From DASTEQ01 sp040905185 (GTDB lineage Bacteria > Chloroflexota > Limnocylindria > QHBO01), in NCBI GenBank assembly GCA_040905185.1, contig JBBDRZ010000008.1, forward strand, positions 1 through 64,000: 64,000 bases of DNA, in the 5' to 3' direction. Shown here piece after piece: positions 46,313-55,072 of this stretch; position 1 is the first letter of the stretch, and every line of letters starts with the position of its first letter. A model generated the notes under the pieces. It had not been told where the DNA came from. It searched no databases and saw nothing but the letters and a program-made list of their open reading frames with translations. The position numbers and the translations under genes are program-made.

Positions 46313-46654
46313 ATGCGCGTGACCGCCACTGCCAAGTACGTCAGGATCAGCCCCCGCAAGGTCCGCCTGGTGGCTGACCTGATCGTGGGCCGCCCGGTCG
46401 AGGAAGCGGCGGCCATCCTGCGCTTCATGCCCAACGCCGCGGCACGCGACGTGGCCAAGGTCCTGCGCAGCGCGACCGCCAATGCCGAGAACAACTTCAA
46501 CCTGACCGCGGACGAGCTGCGCGTGGTGTCCGCGGTCGCCAACGAGGGACCGACCCTGAAACGCATCCGACCCCGCGCCCAGGGCCGCGCCTTCCAGATC
46601 CTCAAGCGCACCAGCCACATCAGCGTATCGGTCGCCGATGGAGGCGACGTCTGA
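46313..46654 (+). CDS. rplV: 50S ribosomal protein L22
   Basis: 113 aa. AKYVRISPRKVRLVADLIVG at the N-terminus and the beta-hairpin (KRIRPRAQGRAFQILKRTSH) that reaches into the exit tunnel. Stop and rpsC start overlap (TGATG). Confidence 0.97.
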   Translation: MRVTATAKYVRISPRKVRLVADLIVGRPVEEAAAILRFMPNAAARDVAKVLRSATANAENNFNLTADELRVVSAVANEGPTLKRIRPRAQGRAFQILKRTSHISVSVADGGDV

Positions 46655-47628
46655 TGGGTCACAAGGTGCATCCGTACGGCTATCGGCTGGGCATCAACAA
46701 GCCGTGGCTGGCGAAGTGGTACGCCGATCGCGACTACGCGACGCTGCTCCAGGAGGACATGAAGATCCGCGCCCTGGTCGCGCGTCAGCTGGCCAACGCC
46801 AGCGTGAGCCAGGTCGAGATCGAGCGCGGCATCAATCACGTAACGGTCACGGTCCACACCGCCAAGCCGGGGATCGTGATCGGCAAGGGCGGCGCCAACG
46901 TCGAGCTGCTGCGGACATCCATCGGCAAGCTGACCGATAAGAAGGTCAAGCTCGAGATCAAGGAGGTCCTGCAGCCGGAACTGGACGCCGTCCTGGTGGC
47001 CCAGAGCATCGCCGGCCAGCTCGAGCGCCGGATCGCCTTCCGCAAGGCGGTCAAGCAGGGCGTTCAGCGCACGATCAAGGCCGGCGCCAAGGGCGTGAAG
47101 ATCCAGGTCTCCGGGCGCCTGGGCGGGACGGAGATGTCCCGTCGGGAGTGGGACAAGGAAGGTCGCATCCCGCTCGGCACGTTGCGCGCGGACATCAGCT
47201 ACGGCGTCGTTCATGCCCACACGACCTACGGCCGAATCGGGGTCAAGGTCTGGATCTACCGCGGCGAGACGCTGGCCGATCTCCCGGGATCGGCCCGGAC
47301 CGAGCCGCGGGAGGCCCCACGCGCCGCTACTCGCGGCCGACCCGCCCGTCGGACGCGGACCGCAGCCACTCCTGCCGAGGAGGCCGAGACGGCCGACGCG
47401 GCGGTCGCTGTGGCTGCGCCAGTGGACGAGGTCGCCGAATCGGTGGCCGTGGACGAGTCCGGGGTTGAGGCCGCCGCCGAGGCTGAGGCCGCCGTTGAGC
47501 CGGAAGCTGCCCTCGAGGCGGAAGCTGAGCCCGCGGTTGAGGCCGCCGCCGATGCCGAGGCCGTCACGGAGACCCAGCCGGCATCGGTCGAACCTGAGAC
47601 CCCGAGCGAGAGCGAGGCGAAGGACTAG
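46654..47628 (+). CDS. rpsC: 30S ribosomal protein S3 with acidic C-terminal extension
   Basis: 324 aa, against about 210-240 in most bacteria. Residues 1-215 are normal S3, with the KH motif (KPGIVIGKGGANVELLR) and C-terminal domain (SGRLGGTEMSRREW). The last 105 or so residues are Ala/Glu/Val-rich (EAEAAVEPEAALEAEAEPAV), probably disordered and strongly acidic, exposed near the mRNA entry site. Confidence 0.96.
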   Translation: MGHKVHPYGYRLGINKPWLAKWYADRDYATLLQEDMKIRALVARQLANASVSQVEIERGINHVTVTVHTAKPGIVIGKGGANVELLRTSIGKLTDKKVKLEIKEVLQPELDAVLVAQSIAGQLERRIAFRKAVKQGVQRTIKAGAKGVKIQVSGRLGGTEMSRREWDKEGRIPLGTLRADISYGVVHAHTTYGRIGVKVWIYRGETLADLPGSARTEPREAPRAATRGRPARRTRTAATPAEEAETADAAVAVAAPVDEVAESVAVDESGVEAAAEAEAAVEPEAALEAEAEPAVEAAADAEAVTETQPASVEPETPSESEAKD

Positions 47629-47630
47629 TC

Positions 47631-48059
47631 ATGCTGCTGCCGAAGCGCGTCAAGCATCGCAAGGTCCAACGCGGACGCCGCGCAGGTCTGGCCAAGGGCG
47701 GCACCACCGTCTCCTTCGGGGAGTACGGCCTGATGGCCGAAGAGGTGTGCTGGCTGACCAGCCGCCAGATCGAGGCTGCCCGACGGGCGATGACCCACCA
47801 CATCAAGCGTGGCGGCCGAGTCTGGATCCGCGTCTTTCCGGACAAGCCGGTCACCAAGAAGCCGGCCGAGGTCCGGATGGGATCGGGCAAGGGCGCACCG
47901 GACCACTGGGTCGCCGTCGTGAAGCCGGGCCGGATCATGTTCGAGATGTCCGGCGTGCCGGAGACGATCGCCCGCGAGGCGATGCGGCTGGCCAGTCACA
48001 AGCTGCCGATCTCGACCAAGTTCGTCATCAAGGAGGGCGTCGAACATGGACATCAGTGA
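47631..48059 (+). CDS. rplP: 50S ribosomal protein L16
   Basis: 142 aa. MLLPKRVKHRKVQRGRRAGL start and MGSGKGAPDHWVAVVKPGRI. Contacts the tRNA elbow and the peptidyl-transferase region. Overlaps rpmC by 14 bases. Confidence 0.97.
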   Translation: MLLPKRVKHRKVQRGRRAGLAKGGTTVSFGEYGLMAEEVCWLTSRQIEAARRAMTHHIKRGGRVWIRVFPDKPVTKKPAEVRMGSGKGAPDHWVAVVKPGRIMFEMSGVPETIAREAMRLASHKLPISTKFVIKEGVEHGHQ

Positions 48060-48264
48060 GGTTCGCGCTCTCAGTGACCAGGACCTTGCCGCGGCCCTGG
48101 TCGATGCCAAGCTCGAGCTCTGGAAGATCCGGTTCGACCTGGCTACCCGCCAGGAGAAGAACCACAGCCGCCTGCCGGCCACCCGGCAGCGGATCGCGCG
48201 GATCCTCACCGTCATGACCGAGCGCCAGCGCGCGGCCACGGCCGCCAGTCAGGAGTCCGCGTAA
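48046..48264 (+). CDS. rpmC: 50S ribosomal protein L29
   Basis: 72 aa. Two-helix L29 pattern (EVRALSDQDLAAALVDAKLE, FDLATRQEKNHSRLPATRQR). Located at the tunnel exit beside L23. Stop overlaps the rpsQ start. Confidence 0.95.
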   Translation: MDISEVRALSDQDLAAALVDAKLELWKIRFDLATRQEKNHSRLPATRQRIARILTVMTERQRAATAASQESA

Positions 48265-48629
48265 TGGCCGGCAAGCGACGGACCAAGGTCGGGCGCGTGG
48301 TGTCCGACAAGATGGACAAGACGGTGGTCGTCAGCGTCGAGCGTCTGCAGCGCCATCCGATCTACAAGCGCGTCATCCGGCGCTCCACGAAGTTCAAGGC
48401 CCACGACGAGGAGAACGCGGCGAGGGTGGGGGATAGCGTCCGCATCGAAGAGAGCCGGCCGCTGTCACGCGACAAGCGCTGGCGGCTGGTCGAGATCCTG
48501 GGCCACGGGGCAGCCGAGATGGCTTCCGGACCGATGGCCGATGAGGCGATCCTCAACCCCGAGCCGGAGCCTGCGGCCGAGTCGGGGCCGGAGTCGAAGG
48601 CGGCGCTCAGCGAGGCCGATCCGGCATGA
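48264..48629 (+). CDS. rpsQ: 30S ribosomal protein S17 with C-terminal tail
   Basis: 121 aa; usual length about 85. OB-fold core VGRVVSDKMDKTVVVSVERL through IEESRPLSRDKRWRLVEILG is normal; about 35 extra residues (EPEPAAESGPESKAALSEAD) are acidic and probably disordered. GTPase-free primary 16S binder. Overlaps rplN by four bases. Confidence 0.95.
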   Translation: MAGKRRTKVGRVVSDKMDKTVVVSVERLQRHPIYKRVIRRSTKFKAHDEENAARVGDSVRIEESRPLSRDKRWRLVEILGHGAAEMASGPMADEAILNPEPEPAAESGPESKAALSEADPA

Positions 48630-48994
48630 TCCGACGCCAGACCCGGCTCCGGGTCGCCGACAACACGGGCGCACGCGAGCTGATGTGCATCACGGTCGTG
48701 GGCCGCTCGACGAGCGAGACGGCCTCCGTGGGTGACGTCATCGTGGCCAGCGTCAAGCAGGCCCTGCCCAACTCCGGCGTGAAGAAGGGCGAGGTCGTCC
48801 GCGCGGTCATCGTCCGCACCACCAAGGGCTACGGCCGCCCCGACGGGAGCCACATCCGCTTCGACGAGAATGCGGCGGTCCTCATCACCCCGCAGGGCAA
48901 CCCGCGTGGGACCCGCATCTTCGGCCCGGTGGCTCGCGAGCTGCGAGAGCGGAACTACATGAAGATCATTTCGCTCGCGCCGGAAGTGCTGTGA
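48626..48994 (+). CDS. rplN: 50S ribosomal protein L14
   Basis: 122 aa. MIRRQTRLRVADNTGARELM and GVKKGEVVRAVIVRTTKG are L14 signatures. Forms an intersubunit bridge and is the binding site of RsfS silencing factor in other bacteria. Confidence 0.97.
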   Translation: MIRRQTRLRVADNTGARELMCITVVGRSTSETASVGDVIVASVKQALPNSGVKKGEVVRAVIVRTTKGYGRPDGSHIRFDENAAVLITPQGNPRGTRIFGPVARELRERNYMKIISLAPEVL

Positions 48995-49329
48995 TGGCCG
49001 TTCGGAAGGGCGACACGGTGCTGGTCATGGCCGGCAAGGACCGTGGCAAGCGCGGCAAGGTCGAGCGCGTCGAGCGCACGCGGCGCGGCCTGGCCGTGGT
49101 CATTCCCGGCATCAACATGGCCAAGCGACACCAGCGCGCACAGCGCGGCCGTACGCAGACGGCGGGGATCATTGACCTGCCGATGCCGGTCCAGATCAGC
49201 AACGTCATGGTCGTGTGCCCCAACTGCGAGAAGCCGACCCGCATCGGCCATGCGCGGCTGGATGACCAGCACCAGACCCGGGTGCGCGTCTGCAAGCACT
49301 GCGGGGAGCAGCTGGAGGTGACCGCGTGA
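48994..49329 (+). CDS. rplX: 50S ribosomal protein L24, zinc-ribbon form
   Basis: 111 aa from ATG 48994. KOW motif (KGDTVLVMAGKDRGKRGKVE) and C-terminal CPNC...CKHC zinc ribbon, which many L24 proteins lack. Early 50S assembly initiator. Stop overlaps the rplE GTG. Confidence 0.96.
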   Translation: MAVRKGDTVLVMAGKDRGKRGKVERVERTRRGLAVVIPGINMAKRHQRAQRGRTQTAGIIDLPMPVQISNVMVVCPNCEKPTRIGHARLDDQHQTRVRVCKHCGEQLEVTA

Positions 49330-50048
49330 GCGACGAACCAAGCGCCGCGCCGCGCAAGCCCGCCAAGCCGGCAGCCAAGAAGGCCGCCGCGCCGCGCAAG
49401 CCCGCCAAGCCGGCAGCCACGAAGGCCGCCACGTCGGCCGCCAGGCGGTCCGCCAGCGTGCCAGCGGCGCCTCCGAAGCAGCGGCGGGCTGCCAATGGGG
49501 GCGAGCTGGCCGGCCTCCGCCTCCGGTACCGCGACGAGGTGGTGCCGGCCCTGATCCGCGAGTTCCGGTACGCAAACCCGATGCAGGTCCCGCGCCTGGA
49601 GAAGGTCGTGGTCAACATCGGCCTGGGAGAGGCCATCCAGAATGCGAAGGCCATCGACGCCGCCGTCGGGGACCTGGCCACGATCACCGGCCAGAAGCCG
49701 ATCGTGACCCGCGCCACCAAGTCGATCGCCCAGTTCCGGCTCCGGACGGGGATGCCCGTCGGCGCCAAAGTCACCCTCCGCGGGCAACGGATGTACGACT
49801 TCGTCGAGCGCACCCTGCGGCTGGCCCTCCCGCGCATTCGTGACTTCCGCGGCGTGTCCCCCGGATCCTTCGACGGGCGGGGGAACTTCAGCCTGGGGCT
49901 CCGCGAGCAGCTGATGTACCCGGAGATCGACTACGACAAGATCGACCGCCTGCGGGGCCTCGAGATCAGCATCGTGACCACCGCCCGCAACGACGAGGAG
50001 GGCCGCCGCCTCCTCGCCCTGCTGGGCATGCCATTCGCCGCCAACTGA
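49326..50048 (+). CDS. rplE: 50S ribosomal protein L5 with Lys/Pro/Ala-repeat N-terminal extension
   Basis: 240 aa, against about 180 normally. The core (LEKVVVNIGLGEAIQNAKAI, KVTLRGQRMYDFVERTL, FSLGLREQLMYPEI) starts near residue 57. The first 56 residues contain two copies of a KPAKPAA.KAA unit like histone H1 tails, very basic. The GTG start overlaps the rplX stop; no later start before the core has a ribosome site as close, but an internal start cannot be excluded. Binds 5S rRNA. Confidence 0.94.
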   Translation: MSDEPSAAPRKPAKPAAKKAAAPRKPAKPAATKAATSAARRSASVPAAPPKQRRAANGGELAGLRLRYRDEVVPALIREFRYANPMQVPRLEKVVVNIGLGEAIQNAKAIDAAVGDLATITGQKPIVTRATKSIAQFRLRTGMPVGAKVTLRGQRMYDFVERTLRLALPRIRDFRGVSPGSFDGRGNFSLGLREQLMYPEIDYDKIDRLRGLEISIVTTARNDEEGRRLLALLGMPFAAN

Positions 50049-50066
50049 GCTGAGGACGATTCGAAC

Positions 50067-50252
50067 GTGGCCAAGAAATCGATGATTGCCAAGTCCCAGC
50101 GCAAGCCGCGGTTCGGCGTGCGCCAGCACAACCGCTGCACGGTGTGCGGGCGTCCGCGGGCCTACATGCGGCGCTTCGCGCTGTGCCGCATCTGCTTCCG
50201 GGAGCGTGCCCTCGACGGCCTGCTGCCGGGGGTCATGAAGTCGAGCTGGTAG
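50067..50252 (+). CDS. rpsN: 30S ribosomal protein S14 type Z
   Basis: 61 aa from GTG. Short zinc form with CTVC...CRIC. Standard position between L5 and S8. Confidence 0.97.
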   Translation: MAKKSMIAKSQRKPRFGVRQHNRCTVCGRPRAYMRRFALCRICFRERALDGLLPGVMKSSW

Positions 50253-50254
50253 CC

Positions 50255-50653
50255 ATGAACATGACCGATCCGATCGCCGACATGCTGACCCGCGTGCGCA
50301 ACGCGAGCGTGGCCCGACATCGAGAAGTCGTCCTGCCCGCGTCGCGCGTGAAGACCGAGATCGCTCGCATCCTGGCCGAGGAGGGGTTCATCGCCTCGTT
50401 CGAGGCGCGGGTCGACGACGGCCATGACCATCTGGTGCTGACCCTCAAATACGTCGAGGGCCGCACGCCGGTGGTGACCGGTCTCAAGCGCATCAGCAAG
50501 CCGGGTCTGCGCGTCTACGCGCGCAAGACCGAGATTCCCCGCGTCCTGGGCGGCCTGGGCGTGGCCATCCTTTCCACCTCCCACGGGATCATGACCGGGC
50601 AGCAGGCCCGGAAGCTGAATCTCGGCGGCGAGGTGCTGTGCTACGTCTGGTAA
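50255..50653 (+). CDS. rpsH: 30S ribosomal protein S8
   Basis: 132 aa from ATG 50255 (ATG 50261 is equally close to family starts). MTDPIADMLTRVRNASVARH and C-terminal GVAILSTSHGIMTGQQARKL. Binds the 16S central domain; in E. coli it represses the spc operon. Confidence 0.97.
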   Translation: MNMTDPIADMLTRVRNASVARHREVVLPASRVKTEIARILAEEGFIASFEARVDDGHDHLVLTLKYVEGRTPVVTGLKRISKPGLRVYARKTEIPRVLGGLGVAILSTSHGIMTGQQARKLNLGGEVLCYVW

Positions 50654-50661
50654 GGAGCCGC

Positions 50662-51213
50662 ATGTCGCGAATCGGGCGCCTGCCCATTGCCATCCCCGAT
50701 GGTGTCGAGGTCACCCTCGACGGTCAGCACCTGAGCGTGACCGGCCCGCTGGGCACGTTGGAGCGGGACGTCCACCCTGAGATGGCCGTCGTTCACGATG
50801 ACGGCATCCTCCGCATCGTCCGCCCATCCGATGAGCCGCGCCATCGGGCGCTGCATGGGTTGACCCGATCACTGGTCGCCAACATGGTCACCGGGGTGAC
50901 CGCGGGATTCACCAAGGCCCTCGAGATCAGTGGCGTGGGGTACCGCGCCCAGCTCCAGGGCGAGACCCTGGTCCTGGCGCTGGGGTTCTCGCACCCGGTC
51001 GAGTTTCCGCCTCCGGAGGGCATTCGCTTCACCGTCGAGACGCCCACCCGGCTGTCGGTGAGTGGCGCCGATCGGGAGCTGGTCGGTCAGGTGGCGGCGG
51101 CCATTCGCGCCAAGCGCAAGCCCGAGCCATACAAGGGCAAGGGCATCCGGTACGCCGGCGAGCATATCCGGCGCAAGGCCGGCAAGACGGGCAAGGTCGG
51201 GGGAGCCGCGTAA
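50662..51213 (+). CDS. rplF: 50S ribosomal protein L6
   Basis: 183 aa from ATG 50662 with AAGGAG six bases before. MSRIGRLPIAIPDGVEVTLD start, C-terminal KPEPYKGKGIRYAGEHIRRK. Lies near the sarcin-ricin loop. Confidence 0.97.
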   Translation: MSRIGRLPIAIPDGVEVTLDGQHLSVTGPLGTLERDVHPEMAVVHDDGILRIVRPSDEPRHRALHGLTRSLVANMVTGVTAGFTKALEISGVGYRAQLQGETLVLALGFSHPVEFPPPEGIRFTVETPTRLSVSGADRELVGQVAAAIRAKRKPEPYKGKGIRYAGEHIRRKAGKTGKVGGAA

Positions 51214-51216
51214 CAC

Positions 51217-51576
51217 ATGATCAAGAAGTCATCCCGCGACGAGTTGCGGCGCAAGCGACACGCCCGCCTCCGGCTGCGCGTGATGGGCAGCACCGAGCGC
51301 CCGCGGCTCAGCGTCTTCCGCAGCTCCCGCTTCATCTATGCCCAGGTCATTGACGACACCACCGGCCAGACCTTGGCCGCGGCCTCGAGCCGCGAGCCGT
51401 CGCTGGGTGCAGGAACCGGCAAGGTTGCCGTCGCTGAGGCCGTGGGCCGCGCGGTCGCCGAGCGGGCGCGCCAGGCCGGCGTCACCCGGGTCGTCCTCGA
51501 TCGAGGAGGCTATCGGTATCACGGGCGGGTTCGCTCGCTCGCCGAGGGCGCCCGCCAGGGCGGCCTCGAACTGTAG
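51217..51576 (+). CDS. rplR: 50S ribosomal protein L18
   Basis: 119 aa. RLRVMGSTERPRLSVFRSSR, then FIYAQVIDD and VLDRGGYRYHGRVRSLAEGA. Binds 5S rRNA together with L5. Confidence 0.97.
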   Translation: MIKKSSRDELRRKRHARLRLRVMGSTERPRLSVFRSSRFIYAQVIDDTTGQTLAAASSREPSLGAGTGKVAVAEAVGRAVAERARQAGVTRVVLDRGGYRYHGRVRSLAEGARQGGLEL

Positions 51577-51588
51577 AGCGGAGTACAC

Positions 51589-52176
51589 ATGCCACGTATC
51601 GATCCCACCAAGCTGACCCTCGAAGAGAAGGTCGTCCAGATCAACCGGGTGGCCAAAGTGGTCAAGGGTGGCCGCCGCTTCAGCTTCAGCGCAGTCGTGG
51701 TCGTGGGTGACGGCCGCGGCGTCGTGGGCGGCGGGCTCGGAAAGGCCGGCGAGGTGCCGGAGGCCATCCGCAAGGGCGTCGAGGACGCCAAGAAACACCT
51801 CATCCGGGTGCCTTTGGTGGGCAGCACCATCCCGCACGACGTCCTGCGCGAATTCGGGGCGTCGCGGGTCTTGCTTCGACCCGCCACCGCCGGCACCGGC
51901 GTCATCGCGGGAGGCTCGGTCCGTGCCGTCGTGGAGGTGGCCGGCATCCGCGACCTGCTCTCGAAGACGATGGGCAGCACGAACCCGGTCAACGTCGTGC
52001 GAGCCACGCTCGACTGCCTGGCCAGCCTGCAGACCGCGGACGACATCGCCGCACGCCGCGGCAAGACCGCCGAGGAGCTGCTCGGCAAGCGAGCAGCCGA
52101 AGCGGCGCGCCAGCCGCATATCTACGTCGAGCGGCCGGCGCCGCCCATGCTGGGCGGAGGCCCGCGTGGCCGCTAA
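51589..52176 (+). CDS. rpsE: 30S ribosomal protein S5
   Basis: 195 aa. EEKVVQINRVAKVVKGGRRF and GNPV-type region NPVNVVRATLDCLASL. The C-terminus is slightly longer than usual and rich in Pro/Arg. Mutations here affect decoding accuracy in other bacteria. Overlaps rpmD by 11 bases. Confidence 0.97.
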   Translation: MPRIDPTKLTLEEKVVQINRVAKVVKGGRRFSFSAVVVVGDGRGVVGGGLGKAGEVPEAIRKGVEDAKKHLIRVPLVGSTIPHDVLREFGASRVLLRPATAGTGVIAGGSVRAVVEVAGIRDLLSKTMGSTNPVNVVRATLDCLASLQTADDIAARRGKTAEELLGKRAAEAARQPHIYVERPAPPMLGGGPRGR

Positions 52177-52393
52177 GCGCTTGGCGGATCCGCCGGCCAC
52201 CCTGCGCGTGACCTGGATCCGCTCTACCATCGGCCACCGGGCCGGGGCGCGCGGCACCATCCGCGCCCTGGGACTCCGCCGGCTGCACCACAGCGTCGAG
52301 GTCCCCGACACGCCCCAGACGCGCGGCATGCTGCGCCGGGTCGCCTTCCTGGTCGAGGTCATCGACCCGGCCAAGCCGGAGGAGACGGCATGA
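52166..52393 (+). CDS. rpmD: 50S ribosomal protein L30
   Basis: 75 aa from GTG 52166. LRVTWIRSTIGHRAGARGTI and the middle LGLRRLHHSVEVPDTPQTRG are typical L30. An in-frame ORF reaches further upstream into rpsE, but this GTG gives the family length. Overlaps rplO (ATGA). Confidence 0.93.
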   Translation: MAAKRLADPPATLRVTWIRSTIGHRAGARGTIRALGLRRLHHSVEVPDTPQTRGMLRRVAFLVEVIDPAKPEETA

Positions 52394-53139
52394 AGCTGCA
52401 CGACCTCCAGCCGGCCACCGGATCCCACACGCCGGCCCGGCGGGTGGGACGGGGCCACGGCTCGGGCAAGGGCAAGACGGCCGGTCGCGGCACCAAGGGC
52501 CAGAAGTCGCGCGCCGGCGGGTCCATCCCACCCTGGTTCGAAGGCGGCCAGACTCCGATCCATATCCGCACGCCGAAGCTCCATGGCTTCCGGAACCGCG
52601 GCCGAGTCGCCTACGCGGCGGTGAATGTCGGCCGCCTGGTCGAGGCTGAAGCCGGCACCCTGATCACGCCCGACGTGCTGGCTCATGGCGGCCTCGTCCG
52701 CCGCTCCAAGACCCGGGCCCTCCCGGTCAAGATCCTGGGCGCCGGTGACGCCCCGAAGGGCGTGACCATCCATGCCCACGCGTTCTCCCGGGCTGCCCTC
52801 GACAAGCTGGCTGCCGCCGGATCCACTGCCCAGCGCATCAGCTGGCCCGATGGGATGCCGGTCGACGAGGCCGCGGAAGCCCAGGCCCTGGCCGAATCCG
52901 CCGCCGCGGCGGAGACTCGCGCGCGAGCCAGGGGCAAGCGCAGGAGCAAGCGCAAGGGACAGGGCACGGGCACGCGAGAGGGCGCAGGAGCGGCAGCGGC
53001 TGCGGGCGATGCGCCTGATGCCCCAGCCACCGACGCGACCGATGCCTCAGCCACTGACCCGACCGATTCCACCGCTGCCGTGACAGATAACGACGGGTCG
53101 GAACCCGAGGAGGCCGACGGCGAGGGCGCGACGGCGTGA
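52390..53139 (+). CDS. rplO: 50S ribosomal protein L15 with long C-terminal extension
   Basis: 249 aa; usual about 145-165. The core has LHDLQPATGSHTPARRVGRG, GRGTKGQKSRAG and GFRNRG. After about residue 150 comes an Ala/Glu helix, a very basic RGKRRSKRKGQGTG patch and an Ala/Asp/Thr tail with DATDA-like repeats. The extension is low-complexity and probably disordered. Late 50S assembly protein; the stop overlaps secY. Confidence 0.95.
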   Translation: MKLHDLQPATGSHTPARRVGRGHGSGKGKTAGRGTKGQKSRAGGSIPPWFEGGQTPIHIRTPKLHGFRNRGRVAYAAVNVGRLVEAEAGTLITPDVLAHGGLVRRSKTRALPVKILGAGDAPKGVTIHAHAFSRAALDKLAAAGSTAQRISWPDGMPVDEAAEAQALAESAAAAETRARARGKRRSKRKGQGTGTREGAGAAAAAGDAPDAPATDATDASATDPTDSTAAVTDNDGSEPEEADGEGATA

Positions 53140-54419
53140 TTCAGTCGGTCGTCACCGCTCTCCAGGCGCCGGACATCCGGCGCAAGATCCTGTTCACGGT
53201 CTTCATCCTGCTCATCTTCAGGATCCTGACCGCGGTCCCGGTACCCAACGTCGACCAGGCGCGCCTAGCTGAGCTGTTCGCGTCAAACCAGCTCTTGGCG
53301 CTGCTCGACATCTTCTCCGGCGGCGGCCTGGCCACCGCCTCGATCATCGGTCTGGGCCTGAACCCCTACATCAACGCCAGCATCATCATGCAGCTCATGC
53401 AGGGGGTCATCCCCAGGCTGGGTGACCTGGCACGGGAGGGGGAGTACGGGCGCAATCGGCTCCAGCAGTACACCCGCTACCTGACGGTGCCGCTGGCAGC
53501 GGCCCAGGGCTTCGGCTTCTCGGTCCTCCTCCAGAACGCCGGCGTCATCCCGGTCTCGCCGTTCTTCAGCTTCGAGACATTCTCGCTCCTCATCGCCTGG
53601 ACCTCGGGGACCATCCTCCTGATGTGGCTCGGCGAGCTGATCAGCGAGCGCGGGCTGGGCAACGGCATCAGCTTCATCATCTTCGCCGGCATCGTCGGCC
53701 GCCTGCCCGACCAGGCGGGGCCGATCATCACCGCCCCGGACGGCGTCCTCCGGTTCGCGCCCTTCATCGTGGTCGCGGTCATCATCATCGCGGCCGTGGT
53801 ATTCGTGAACGAGGGCCAGCGCCGGATCCCGGTCCAGTACGCCTCGCGGGTGCGTGGGCGGCGCATGTACCAGGGCCAGACCCAGTACCTGCCCATGAAG
53901 GTGACGATGGCCGGCGTGATCCCGATCATCTTCGCGGTCAGCATCCTGCTGTTCCCGGCCCAGATCGCCCAGTACTTCACCACCAGCAGCAACGAGGTGG
54001 TGGCCGATGTCGCCGCCTGGATCAGCACCACGCTGAGCCCCCAGACGCCGATCGTGTACGGGATCCTGTATTTCGTGCTGGTCGTGTTCTTCACCTACTT
54101 CTACACCGCGTTCCAGTTCAAACCCGACCAGACCGCAGACTTCCTGCGCAAGAACGGTGGTTTCATCCCCGGCATCCGGCCCGGTCGACCGACCGAGGAG
54201 TTCCTGTCTCGGGTGGCGAACCGGATCACTCTGGGCGGTGCGACGTTCCTGGGGATCATCGCCGTAACGCCCCTCATCATCTCCGCCTTCATCCCGGGGA
54301 CCGAAGCGATTCAGCTGGGCGGGACGAGCATCCTCATCGTGGTTGCGGTGGTGGTCGAGACCATGAAGCAGCTCGAGGCCCAGATGCTGATGCGCAATTA
54401 CGAGGGCTTCATCCGGTGA
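53136..54419 (+). CDS. secY: Preprotein translocase channel subunit SecY
   Basis: 427 aa from GTG 53136. Ten membrane helices, plug region (FSGGGLATASIIGLGLNPYI) and the cytoplasmic loop GIRPGRPTEEFLSRVANRI. Forms the membrane channel with SecE (22983-23171). The stop overlaps adk (TGATG). Confidence 0.97.
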   Translation: MIQSVVTALQAPDIRRKILFTVFILLIFRILTAVPVPNVDQARLAELFASNQLLALLDIFSGGGLATASIIGLGLNPYINASIIMQLMQGVIPRLGDLAREGEYGRNRLQQYTRYLTVPLAAAQGFGFSVLLQNAGVIPVSPFFSFETFSLLIAWTSGTILLMWLGELISERGLGNGISFIIFAGIVGRLPDQAGPIITAPDGVLRFAPFIVVAVIIIAAVVFVNEGQRRIPVQYASRVRGRRMYQGQTQYLPMKVTMAGVIPIIFAVSILLFPAQIAQYFTTSSNEVVADVAAWISTTLSPQTPIVYGILYFVLVVFFTYFYTAFQFKPDQTADFLRKNGGFIPGIRPGRPTEEFLSRVANRITLGGATFLGIIAVTPLIISAFIPGTEAIQLGGTSILIVVAVVVETMKQLEAQMLMRNYEGFIR

Positions 54420-55072
54420 TGCTCGTCCTGCTGGGCGCGGTCGGCGCCGGCAAGGGCACCCAGGCTTCGATCATCGCGCGCGAGCGCGGCCTGCTTCACC
54501 TCGCTACCGGCGACCTGTTTCGCCGTGCCCTGCGCGATGGCACCCCGCTGGGCGAGGTCGCGCGTGGCTACATGCGGCGCGGCGAGCTGGTGCCTGACGA
54601 GATCACGATCCGGATGGTGGCCGAGGTGCTGGACGGTCCAGCGGCCCGGGCCGGGGTCGTGTTCGACGGCTTCCCGCGCACCCTGGCCCAGGCCCAGGCC
54701 CTGGATGCGCTCGTGGCGGAGCACGGCACCGAGATCACCCGAGCGGTGCTGATCGACGTTCCCGAGGACGTCCTGGTGGCCCGCGTCGCGGGGCGCTGGG
54801 TATGCCCGCAATGCGACACCCCCTATCACCTTACCGACGATCCGCCGCGCCAGCCCGGCGTATGCGACCGGGACGGCACGGCCCTCGTCCAGCGCGAGGA
54901 CGACCGGCCCGAGGTGTTCCGCACCCGACTGCGCGAGCAGCTGCCGCCCCTGGAAGACGTGGTGGCGTATTACGCCGGCCGGGGGCTCTTGGCTCGGGTC
55001 GACGGCCGTCAGCCGGTCGAGGCGGTCACCGCCGCCATCCTGGCCGCCGCGGACGGGGAGAGCGCGCCCTGA
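54419..55072 (+). CDS. adk: Adenylate kinase, zinc-lid type
   Basis: 217 aa from ATG 54419 (GTG 54416 possible). P-loop GAVGAGKGTQ, AMP site DGFPRTLAQAQAL, and a LID with CPQCDTPYHL and a later CDRDG that gives the Cys3-Asp zinc site. Interconverts ATP+AMP and 2 ADP. Location between secY and map is standard. Confidence 0.96.
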   Translation: MLVLLGAVGAGKGTQASIIARERGLLHLATGDLFRRALRDGTPLGEVARGYMRRGELVPDEITIRMVAEVLDGPAARAGVVFDGFPRTLAQAQALDALVAEHGTEITRAVLIDVPEDVLVARVAGRWVCPQCDTPYHLTDDPPRQPGVCDRDGTALVQREDDRPEVFRTRLREQLPPLEDVVAYYAGRGLLARVDGRQPVEAVTAAILAAADGESAP

